Below, in pieces: positions 36,325 through 43,819 of a stretch of 64,000 nt of DNA. Numbering within the stretch: position 1 is the stretch's first letter; each line of letters starts with the position of its first letter. Under the pieces are notes generated by a model that saw nothing but the letters and a program-made list of their open reading frames with translations, had not been told where the DNA came from and ran no database searches. Both the position numbers and the translations under genes were made by a program. This DNA comes from Nitrosopumilus sp. K4 (lineage in GTDB: Archaea; Thermoproteota; Nitrososphaeria; Nitrososphaerales; Nitrosopumilaceae). The DNA lies in contig NZ_CP067007.1 in the NCBI RefSeq assembly GCF_018128925.1, positions 1,218,164-1,282,163 on the forward strand. Direction: 5' to 3'.

Positions 36325-37191
36325 ATGAAAAATTTTCGTAGAATGTTAAAGTCAAACAAACCAATTGTCATTCCAGGAGTATATGATGCAATAGGTGCAA
36401 AGATTGCCGAAAAAGTTGGATTTGATGCAATGTTTCAAACAGGATATGGTACTTCGGCAACTTTGTTTGGGATGCCAGATTACGGGTTTATCGGAGCTAC
36501 GGAAACTGTTGACAATGCAAGAAGAATTTGCAGAGCAGTTTCAGTTCCTGTAATTGTTGATTCAGATACAGGTTATGGAAACGCATTAAGCGTATGGAAA
36601 TTAGTTAAAGAGTTGGAATCAGCAGGTGCTTCTGGAATATTTTTAGAAGATCAGAGATGGCCAAAAAGATGTGGGCATATGCAAGGTAAAGAGGTTATAT
36701 CACAAGAAGAATATACAGAAAAACTGGGTGCAGCAATTGATGCAAGAGAAAGTAAAGATTTCATTATTGTTGCACGAACAGATGCACGTGCAACAGAGGG
36801 ATTAGATGCAGCAATTGAAAGGGGATTACAGAATAAAAAAACAGGTGCTGATGCAGTTTTCATCGAAGCGCCGAGATCAATCGAAGAGATGAAAATAATT
36901 GGAAAATCAATCAAAGCTCCACTTGTTGCAAATATGATTGAGGGAGGCGCAACGCCTATCAATTCATCTCAACTTTTGTATAAAATAGGATTTAAGATAA
37001 TTTTGTATCCATTATCAGTGCTGTTTGCAAACACATTTGCAACCATGAATATATTACAAGAATTAAAGAAAACTGGGACCACAAAAAAATTCAATCAAAA
37101 GGTGGTTAATTTTGATCAATTCAATGATTTGGTTGAACTATCCAAATTTAGAAAGCTCGAAAAGAAGTATGGTTTTTCAAAAAGAGAATAA
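36325..37191 (+). CDS. PEP mutase/isocitrate lyase-family lyase
   Basis: A 288-residue TIM barrel. It has the active-site motif PKRCGH with the catalytic Cys used by isocitrate and 2-methylisocitrate lyases, DSDTGYGN for metal binding and ARTDARA. Likely products are a C-C cleavage of a 2-methylisocitrate- or dimethylmalate-like acid; a small oxaloacetate decarboxylase is the alternative. It follows the split transporter by 37 bases, so uptake and breakdown of an organic acid is a reasonable reading. Confidence 0.82.
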   Translation: MKNFRRMLKSNKPIVIPGVYDAIGAKIAEKVGFDAMFQTGYGTSATLFGMPDYGFIGATETVDNARRICRAVSVPVIVDSDTGYGNALSVWKLVKELESAGASGIFLEDQRWPKRCGHMQGKEVISQEEYTEKLGAAIDARESKDFIIVARTDARATEGLDAAIERGLQNKKTGADAVFIEAPRSIEEMKIIGKSIKAPLVANMIEGGATPINSSQLLYKIGFKIILYPLSVLFANTFATMNILQELKKTGTTKKFNQKVVNFDQFNDLVELSKFRKLEKKYGFSKRE

Positions 37192-37217
37192 AATAAAAAA
37201 TTTCAAGTAAAGTGCAG

Positions 37218-37505
37218 TTATGCTGCGTTTCTCTTTACTTCAATTTCTATTGTTGAAACGTTTCTTGTTCTACCGTCTTGGGACTCTAATGATTCTGAGC
37301 CAATTTTGATATTTCCGATAGAGTATCCTGCATTTTCTGTTTTACGTGCAATGATTTGAGCTACGTCTACAGCACGTCCAATGCTTAGACCTCTAGCTTT
37401 GATGTTGACGGCTGGTAAGTTTGCCAATTGAATGAGTGTTGATGTAACATATGCCATCAATGGTTTCTTACCAATGAATATGGTGTCTCTGGCTTCGGTT
37501 GACAT
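37218..37505 (-). CDS. albA: Alba chromatin/RNA-binding protein
   Basis: A 95-residue Alba domain: IFIGKKPLMAYVTSTL, then KARGLSIGRAVDVAQII and a basic beta hairpin IGSESLESQDGRTRNVST. The Lys in IGKKPLM corresponds to the residue whose acetylation weakens DNA binding in Sulfolobus Alba. Single gene with its own AT-rich promoter region. Confidence 0.93.
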   Translation of the reverse strand: MSTEARDTIFIGKKPLMAYVTSTLIQLANLPAVNIKARGLSIGRAVDVAQIIARKTENAGYSIGNIKIGSESLESQDGRTRNVSTIEIEVKRNAA

Positions 37506-37617
37506 GAGGTCAATGGTATTTAAGGATAATTTAAAGCTAAGAGGAAATTATGAATTTAGAAAAATAGATTTGTAGAAATTTTAACCATTATTAAGCAGAT
37601 CTAAGAATATTTCATTA

Positions 37618-38175
37618 TTGGATGAAACATTAGAGAAATTAGATTTTGGAACAAATCATGAAAAGATCAAAACTTTAGAATCATTGGCACATACCAATGA
37701 TTTTCAAATAATTGAGAAAATTATTTCAAAGTTAGATGATGAAGATATTCAAGTAAGAGGCGAGGCATTTAGTTCTTTGATTTTAAATGAAAATAAAATT
37801 TCAGATTTGTTGATTAAGAGTTTAAAATCAAATAGTAAGTATGTCAGAGGATTTTCAGCTCTCGTATTAGCAAATAGAAATGACTCTAATGCAATTTCAG
37901 AGATTATAAGATTAACAGCAGATGGAAGTTCATTGGTAAGATCTTGTGCATTAGGTGCTTTAGGACATCTAAAAGCAAAAGATGCAAAAGATGCAATTGA
38001 AAGTTGTTTGACAGATTCCAATATAGAAGTAATAAAAAGTGCACTACAAGCTGCAATAAACATTGATGACGTTCTTCCAGAGAATAAGATTAAAGAAATT
38101 GCAAAAGAAGATGATCCTGAATTAGAAAGGCTGTTGATTTGTGTTAAAAGAAAAAGTGGACCGGAAGGGATTTGA
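37618..38175 (+). CDS. HEAT-repeat protein, 185 aa
   Basis: Starts with TTG. Four to five HEAT/PBS-lyase-type helical pairs are visible, for example DEDIQVRGEAFSSLILNEN, SKYVRGFSALVLANR and SSLVRSCALGALGHLK. Such repeats bind proteins. The last six codons and the stop lie inside the tRNA-Ala gene on the other strand. Confidence 0.75.
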   Translation: MDETLEKLDFGTNHEKIKTLESLAHTNDFQIIEKIISKLDDEDIQVRGEAFSSLILNENKISDLLIKSLKSNSKYVRGFSALVLANRNDSNAISEIIRLTADGSSLVRSCALGALGHLKAKDAKDAIESCLTDSNIEVIKSALQAAINIDDVLPENKIKEIAKEDDPELERLLICVKRKSGPEGI

Positions 38176-38230
38176 ACCCTTGATCCGATGCATGCCATGC
38201 ACCTATCCTACCAGACTAGACGACCGGCCC
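38157..38230 (-). tRNA. tRNA-Ala (GGC)
   Basis: The acceptor GGGCCGG pairs with CCGGTCC with one G-T pair; discriminator A, no encoded CCA. The anticodon stem GGTGC/GCATC encloses ATGGCAT, anticodon GGC. The T loop is TTCAAAT. It overlaps the end of the HEAT-repeat gene on the opposite strand by 19 bases. Confidence 0.9.
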
Positions 38231-38356
38231 ATATAATCAGAAAACTGATCGAATAACGTTTTTCAAATTGGTTATTAACGTTTAGCGTTTAATGAGAAAA
38301 TTCTGTTGAGAAATTAGCACAAGATATTTAACCATAATTTTCATGGTTTTATTGTT

Positions 38357-39202
38357 ATGGTAGTAGATAACAAAGCAACTGTCACATATGTTCAGTTGTT
38401 AAAAGAAGACCTTGTAATAATTAGACTAGTTCCAAAAGAGGGTCCTGTTCCAGAATACAAAGCTGGTCAGTTTATCACATTAGGATTACCAAATCCTGCT
38501 GAAGGTGGCAAGATTGTTAGAAGAGCATATTCAATTGCGTCTCATCCTGAAAATAGGAAATACATTGAACTTGTCATTAGATGGGTTAGAAAGCCACTTC
38601 CTGGAAGATTAACAACCCAAATTTTCAATCTTAAAGAAGGGGATGAAATTCTGTGGTTAAAGCCAACAGGCAGAGCACTTCTAATAAGCGAAGAATTACC
38701 TAACGGTCAACCAGATACTAGAAGAATTGTATGTATTGGTGGCGGTACAGGACTGGCACCTTTTGTTAGCTTTGCGCAACATTTGCATGACATACAGGAT
38801 AAGAGAGAGATTGTGATATTACATGGTGCAAGTTATGTTGATGAGTTAAGTTACAAGGATCTTTTGACAGGTTTAGAAAATGAAAGTATTGCTAAAGGAA
38901 AGGATGTTTGGAATTTCAGATACAGGGCTGCAATAAGTAGACCACAAGAGTGGTTTAATAGATCATGGGCGGGTCAAATCGGAAGAGTTGAAACGTTTCT
39001 AAGACCTAGAGATAATGGCATTTCACCACTAGAGGAATTGATTGGAGACAAAATTACAAAAGAAAATACAATATTCTACGTTTGTGGTTGGCAAGGAACA
39101 ATTGATGGTGTGATGGATTTCTTAAAACCAAAAGGCTTTGTAACTGAACATGATAAACGCGAAGACGGAAGTTTTGAAGTCAAATACGAATCTTACGGAT
39201 AG
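38357..39202 (+). CDS. FAD-binding ferredoxin-NADP(+) reductase-like oxidoreductase, paralogue 2
   Basis: A 281-residue paralogue of the protein at 25.8 kb. Shared segments include RRAYSIASHPENR, RWVRKPLPGR and CIGGGTGLAPF, plus HGASYVDELSYK. It ends in VCGWQGTIDGVMDFL. Two copies 12 kb apart imply different redox partners or conditions. Confidence 0.88.
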   Translation: MVVDNKATVTYVQLLKEDLVIIRLVPKEGPVPEYKAGQFITLGLPNPAEGGKIVRRAYSIASHPENRKYIELVIRWVRKPLPGRLTTQIFNLKEGDEILWLKPTGRALLISEELPNGQPDTRRIVCIGGGTGLAPFVSFAQHLHDIQDKREIVILHGASYVDELSYKDLLTGLENESIAKGKDVWNFRYRAAISRPQEWFNRSWAGQIGRVETFLRPRDNGISPLEELIGDKITKENTIFYVCGWQGTIDGVMDFLKPKGFVTEHDKREDGSFEVKYESYG

Positions 39203-39246
39203 AATTTTTTTAAAAGAATTAAAATCGTAAAATACATTTCACATAT

Positions 39247-39320
39247 GGGGACGTAGGTTAGCTTGGTATACTGCCAGTCTCGGGTGCTGGAGATCATGGG
39301 TTCAAGTCCCATCGTCCCCA
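39247..39320 (+). tRNA. tRNA-Pro (CGG)
   Basis: The acceptor GGGGACG pairs perfectly with CGTCCCC, discriminator A. The anticodon stem CCAGT/GCTGG encloses CTCGGGT, anticodon CGG. T stem ATGGG/CCCAT. CCA is not encoded. Confidence 0.9.
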
Positions 39321-39367
39321 TTAAAAAAATCAATCATTGAAATATGACATTCTTTAACAGATAGCAA

Positions 39368-39973
39368 TTGATTACAGCTCTTTACCTAGCACATCTGAAT
39401 CCAGTTACAAATGCACACATAGAAATCATAAAAGAACTCAAAGAAAAAGCAGATATTGTTAAAGTCATGCCTGTAGTATTCAAGATGGGAAATAAAGAAG
39501 TCAATAGTAAAAGTTTTCCATTTAATTTTGAAACGAGAAAAAGGATGTTAGAATCTGTTTTTGGAGATTCAATTATAATTACTGAAGATTATGCTTTTTT
39601 TGCCCCATTTAAGAAATATTTTCCCCCTTTACTTGCACCAAAATCTTGGGAATTGCGAAGACAAGTTCTCAAAGGAGTAGAAGGAGAATTCTTTTCATAT
39701 ACAGGAGACAAAGCAGAAGGATTAATGCTAAAAATTTACAGGTTAAAGCCTAAGATCGGAGAAAGAAAAGTTCTTTCAGCTGCATCAGTAAAAGAAAAAA
39801 TGTATGATGCTGCACTTGGAAAAGATACAGATTGGAAAAAGGATGTTTCTGACAGTGTTGCTAAAATCATAGAAGATGAATGGGAAACCGTTAAAAGATT
39901 TGCAGAATCGGATGATTTAACAACCAGGGTAGCAGGAATGAAGTTTCCTAAAGAAGGATGGTCTACCAAATAG
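39368..39973 (+). CDS. nucleotidyltransferase-fold protein (HIGH-type)
   Basis: Starts with TTG. The N-terminus MITALYLAHLNPVTNAHIEI matches the HxGH-type cytidylyltransferase/NMN adenylyltransferase fold, with N-A-H-I in place of the canonical G-H. The rest (SFPFNFETRKRMLESVF, then VLSAASVKEKMYDA) keeps an ISxTxVR-like position poorly. So the substrate is open, and catalytic activity is not assured. Confidence 0.6.
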   Translation: MITALYLAHLNPVTNAHIEIIKELKEKADIVKVMPVVFKMGNKEVNSKSFPFNFETRKRMLESVFGDSIIITEDYAFFAPFKKYFPPLLAPKSWELRRQVLKGVEGEFFSYTGDKAEGLMLKIYRLKPKIGERKVLSAASVKEKMYDAALGKDTDWKKDVSDSVAKIIEDEWETVKRFAESDDLTTRVAGMKFPKEGWSTK

Positions 39974-40001
39974 ATTAATACCGATTTATCAAAAAAAAAT
40001 T

Positions 40002-40919
40002 GTGAAACTACCACTTTCAAAATTTGTATGGTTTGACGGAAAGTATGTTTTGACAGAAAAGGCAAATGTACCAATCACCACTCATGCAATCCATTATGGA
40101 ACTTCAATATTTGAAGGAATCAGAGCGTACTGGAATGGAAAGAACCTTTTTGTGTTTAGACTTGATGAGCATGTTAAAAGATTTAGGCGCTCTGGACAAT
40201 TTTACAATATTTCTTTGAATTTTTCTGACAGTGAAATAACTGAGGCAATTAAAGGAATTTGCAAGAAAAACAAAATGAAAAAATCATGTTATATCAGACC
40301 ATTTTATTTTATTGGAGATTATGGAATTAATTTACACGTTACAGAAAAAGCACCTACCCATGTTGTAATCTTTACTTTTCCATTTGGTGATCTTTTTGAT
40401 AAGAATGGAATTTCAGCAGGAGTAGTATCATGGAGAAAGTTCTCAGACCAATCAACCCCACCCCAAGCAAAAATGGGTGGAAATTACCTTAATTCAATTA
40501 TTGCAACACAAGAAGCAAAAAGAAATGGATTTGATGAAGCAATTCTTTTGGATCATAATGGTAATGTTAGTGAGGCACCAGGTGAAAATATTTTCATTGT
40601 AAGAGATGGAAAAATTATATCACCACCAATTTCATCATCAGCGCTTGAAGGAATTACACGTGATGCAATAATCAAAATAGCCAAAGATCTAGATTTAGAA
40701 GTAGAAGAAAGAGAAATTGCAAGAAGTGAATTATTAATCTCAGATGAGATTTTTCTTACAGGCACTGCAGCAGAGATTACTCCAATAATTTCAATGGATG
40801 GGCAAAGAATCGGGAATGGAAAACCTGGCAATGTTACAAAAAAGATGATGCAAGAGTATACAGACATAGTAATGAACAAGAACGATGGGTATTCTCATTG
40901 GGTAACAGCGGTGTATTAG
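40002..40919 (+). CDS. ilvE: branched-chain amino acid aminotransferase
   Basis: A 305-residue class IV PLP aminotransferase, starting with GTG. It has THAIHYGTSIFEGIRAYW, the PLP-Lys segment PPQAKMGGNYLNS, EAILLDHNGNVSEAPGENIF and FLTGTAAEITPI. It makes or breaks down Val, Leu and Ile. It directly abuts the following oxidoreductase gene. Confidence 0.93.
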   Translation: MKLPLSKFVWFDGKYVLTEKANVPITTHAIHYGTSIFEGIRAYWNGKNLFVFRLDEHVKRFRRSGQFYNISLNFSDSEITEAIKGICKKNKMKKSCYIRPFYFIGDYGINLHVTEKAPTHVVIFTFPFGDLFDKNGISAGVVSWRKFSDQSTPPQAKMGGNYLNSIIATQEAKRNGFDEAILLDHNGNVSEAPGENIFIVRDGKIISPPISSSALEGITRDAIIKIAKDLDLEVEEREIARSELLISDEIFLTGTAAEITPIISMDGQRIGNGKPGNVTKKMMQEYTDIVMNKNDGYSHWVTAVY

Positions 40920-41855
40920 ATGAAGATTGTTCAAATCGGAACAGGAGGATGGGGGAAAAACCATACCCGTATTTTATCACAGTTAGGAGTTCTTTCTGCA
41001 GTATGTGATGCTAACTCAGAGCGCAGTAAAGAATATGGTGAGATGTATTCTGTTAATCATTATACGTCGCTTGACGATTTACTAAAAACTGAAGAGTTTG
41101 ATGGTGCATTTGTTGTGACACCCACATCAACACATGCAGAAATTGCTACAAAATTGATAGAAGCAAAAAAACATGTTTTTGTCGAAAAACCAATGACATA
41201 CAAATCTGAAGATGGTGTAAAATTAGCTCAACTTGCAGAAAAAAACAAAGTGATACTAACATGTGGGTATATTGAAAGATTCAATCCTGCAGTAGACATT
41301 GTAAAAAATTTTCTTAAAGAAAAAAAATACGGTGAATTAGTAATGTTAGAATTTCATCGTGAAAATAGAATGCCACTTCATATCAAAGATGTCGGAATTA
41401 TTTATGATACGTCAGTTCATGACATAGATACTGCAAATTGGCTATTTGATGATATGCCAGTTGTGGTGTTTGCTCGTTCAGGGCAGATTAATCATGAGCA
41501 TGAAGATTTTGCTAATATCATGTTAGGCTACAAAGATAACAAGACAGCAATCATATCATCAAATTGGATTACACCAAAAAAAGTCAGAACTTTTAGTGCA
41601 GTATGTACAGATGCCGTAGTTACTTCAGATTTTATTTCACAAGAGGTTAAAGTTGAAAAAAAGGAAGACACAGAAATACCCAGAAATGAAAAGAAAGAAC
41701 CCTTGTTTTTAGAGATTCAAAGCTTCATAGAAGCAATCAAAGGAAACAGCATGCACATAGTAACTGCTCAACAAGCAGTAAATGTAACAAAAATAGCTGA
41801 GGCAGCACTTTTATCTAGTCAGAAAGGTGTTCCTATCTATCTGGATTTAAAATGA
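40920..41855 (+). CDS. Gfo/Idh/MocA-family NAD(P) oxidoreductase
   Basis: A 311-residue two-domain dehydrogenase. The nucleotide loop is GTGGWGKNHTRIL and the family motif EKPMTY is present. A His in VHDIDTANWLFDD fits the catalytic site. The nearby hexapeptide acyltransferase resembles the WlbA/WlbB pairing that builds acetamido sugars, so a nucleotide-sugar substrate is likely. Confidence 0.83.
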   Translation: MKIVQIGTGGWGKNHTRILSQLGVLSAVCDANSERSKEYGEMYSVNHYTSLDDLLKTEEFDGAFVVTPTSTHAEIATKLIEAKKHVFVEKPMTYKSEDGVKLAQLAEKNKVILTCGYIERFNPAVDIVKNFLKEKKYGELVMLEFHRENRMPLHIKDVGIIYDTSVHDIDTANWLFDDMPVVVFARSGQINHEHEDFANIMLGYKDNKTAIISSNWITPKKVRTFSAVCTDAVVTSDFISQEVKVEKKEDTEIPRNEKKEPLFLEIQSFIEAIKGNSMHIVTAQQAVNVTKIAEAALLSSQKGVPIYLDLK

Positions 41856-42121
41856 AAAAGACAATGATGGACATTTTGGCATGTCCAATTGATAAAAATC
41901 ATCCTTTAGAGTTATTTGAGATAAAAGAAAAAGACAATTTAGTTTCTGAAGGAGTTTTATTCTGTACAAAATGTTCTAGATTTTTTCCAATTATAGAAGA
42001 GATTCCAATAATGTTGCCCGATGAGTTAAGAGACAAAAAGCAAGAGATAGAATTTCTAAAAAACTACAAAGAGAAATTGCCTGAAAAAATTATTACAAAG
42101 GCAAATCCATGGCATTTGTGA
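41852..42121 (+). CDS. Trm112-like zinc-ribbon protein
   Basis: An 89-residue protein with MDILACPIDKNHPLEL and FCTKCSRFFPIIEEIPIML, matching the Trm112/YcaR family. Trm112 is a small activator of methyltransferases; in this cluster the gene could also serve a sugar enzyme. It overlaps the previous gene by 4 bases. Confidence 0.78.
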   Translation: MKKTMMDILACPIDKNHPLELFEIKEKDNLVSEGVLFCTKCSRFFPIIEEIPIMLPDELRDKKQEIEFLKNYKEKLPEKIITKANPWHL

Positions 42122-42126
42122 TATAA

Positions 42127-42603
42127 TTGGTAACAAACTATATTTCTGAAAAAGCAAAGATTGGAGACAATACAAAAATTTGGCATTTTTCATATATTGG
42201 TGATGGTGTAGAGATTGGAAAAAATGTAAAGATTGGCTCTCTTGTTCATATAGATTACAACGTAAAGATTGGAGACAACACAAAGATAGAAGGACAAGCA
42301 TACATTCCTCCTTTATCAAGAATCGGAAACGACGTATTCATAGGACCAGCAGCTGTTTTAACAAACGATCCTTATCCAATGTGCGATAAAATGATTGGCG
42401 TGACAATTGAAGATAATGCAATAATTGGAGCTAGAGCAGTAATCAAGGCAGGAGTCACTATTGGAAAAAATAGTGTGGTTTCAATGGGTGCAGTAGTTAC
42501 AAGAGATGTTCCTGAAAATACTGTGGTAATTGGAGTACCAGCAACAATTCGATATACAAGAGAAGAATATGATAAAAAGCAAAAAAAATGGTTAGAAAGT
42601 TAA
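42127..42603 (+). CDS. hexapeptide-repeat acyltransferase (WbbJ/LpxA-like)
   Basis: A 158-residue left-handed beta-helix protein, TTG start. It has many hexapeptide turns (IGDNTKIWHFSYIGDGVEIG, IGNDVFIGPAAVL, IGKNSVVSMGAVV) and the typical end ENTVVIGVPATI. Relatives acetylate sugar nucleotides. Position after the oxidoreductase supports sugar modification. Confidence 0.87.
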   Translation: MVTNYISEKAKIGDNTKIWHFSYIGDGVEIGKNVKIGSLVHIDYNVKIGDNTKIEGQAYIPPLSRIGNDVFIGPAAVLTNDPYPMCDKMIGVTIEDNAIIGARAVIKAGVTIGKNSVVSMGAVVTRDVPENTVVIGVPATIRYTREEYDKKQKKWLES

Positions 42604-42830
42604 GAACTCACTTCTTTTTTGAAAATCCAATTTTTCAATTTTGATAAAATCAAAATCCAAATCACAACTAAGATTATTGCAATAACAGCTTTAATGGCAG
42701 ACGACAAAAACCAATTTAGATCACCAAACCCAGTAATGGAAATAGGACCCAAAATCATAACAACGATTCCACCACCAATTAAAATTAGTATCCACATTCC
42801 AAATAGAAAACCAAACAATCCCGATTTCAA
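42600..42830 (-). CDS. small membrane protein, 76 aa
   Basis: Two hydrophobic stretches (residues 7-35 and 45-65) with a basic C-terminus. It overlaps the glycosyltransferase gene by 4 bases, so it is probably cotranscribed. It resembles no family I know. Confidence 0.6.
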   Translation of the reverse strand: MKSGLFGFLFGMWILILIGGGIVVMILGPISITGFGDLNWFLSSAIKAVIAIILVVIWILILSKLKNWIFKKEVSS

Positions 42831-43819
42831 ATTTGTACTCCCATCAAAAAGGCAGTAATTATTCCCAGTATTCCCGAAAAAAAGGCCAATTTGAAAATTG
42901 CATATCCGACTTGCTTTTCAGTCATAGGCCCACCTGCAAGAATTAATCGTACAAGTGTTACAGGAGCAGTTTTGTCATTAGTTGCTTTTAGTCTAAACTG
43001 CTCATCATGTTCTACAGGTTTTCCTTTGATTTGTCTATGTTCTACAATTCTTTTTACACTTGATAAAAACAAAAAGGAGTTTATCACAGCAGGCAATAGG
43101 CATACCGCTGCCACAATTTCTATTTGTCCTACAATTGCAATAGAGCCATACATAGCTCCCAAAGTCAGAGCCCCAGAATCACCTGGAAAAATTTTACTTG
43201 GAATTTTATGGTATTTGTAAAAGGCCAAAGAAACAAAAGCCAATGTCAGACTAACAATTGCCATTTCATAATTTGTTAAAATAAATAATGCAACACTTAG
43301 AGAAAAGCTTGTAATAGTCATAAATCCACTTGCGACACCATTTAAAACATCAATAGAATTTAGTGTATTTCCAGTAATTGGAATCATCAATACAATAACT
43401 CCCAAATACAATACAGGGATCTGTACTTCGCCAAACAATGGAAAAGCCAGATCAGAATCATATGCTCCAAGTATTATTATGGGTGTTGCAGCAATAGCAA
43501 GCGTAACAGGTTTAAACCAACCTCCCATAACTTTTCTATCATCAACATAACCAATCAAAAATGCAAGAAAAGTTGTAATCATTATTGCTAAGATTTCATT
43601 TGATTGGAAAAATCCATACAAAACAATTTCAGACACAATAATTCCTAAAATTATGGAAGGTCCACCTGGCCTTACAACCATCACGTCTTCTTTTTTATTC
43701 ATATCTTTTACAGCAATTTTTCTTTTTTCTAAATAATTGATCAAGGGAGGTGTTGAGAAATATACAGTAAAAAATGCAACAGCACATGATAGAATAGCTG
43801 GAATGGTTAGTTCGGTCAA
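42827..43819 (-). CDS. UDP-GlcNAc-1-phosphate transferase-type GT4 (Alg7/AglH-like)
   Basis: A 330-residue polyprenol-phosphate sugar-1-phosphate transferase with about ten membrane segments. The GT4 catalytic motifs are LIGYVDDRK, NSIDVLNGVASG and FPGDSGALTLG, and a basic loop HRQIKGKPVEHDEQ corresponds to the HxH region. It would start N-glycan or other lipid-linked glycan assembly. It overlaps Hel308 by 4 bases. Confidence 0.88.
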   Translation of the reverse strand: MTELTIPAILSCAVAFFTVYFSTPPLINYLEKRKIAVKDMNKKEDVMVVRPGGPSIILGIIVSEIVLYGFFQSNEILAIMITTFLAFLIGYVDDRKVMGGWFKPVTLAIAATPIIILGAYDSDLAFPLFGEVQIPVLYLGVIVLMIPITGNTLNSIDVLNGVASGFMTITSFSLSVALFILTNYEMAIVSLTLAFVSLAFYKYHKIPSKIFPGDSGALTLGAMYGSIAIVGQIEIVAAVCLLPAVINSFLFLSSVKRIVEHRQIKGKPVEHDEQFRLKATNDKTAPVTLVRLILAGGPMTEKQVGYAIFKLAFFSGILGIITAFLMGVQI

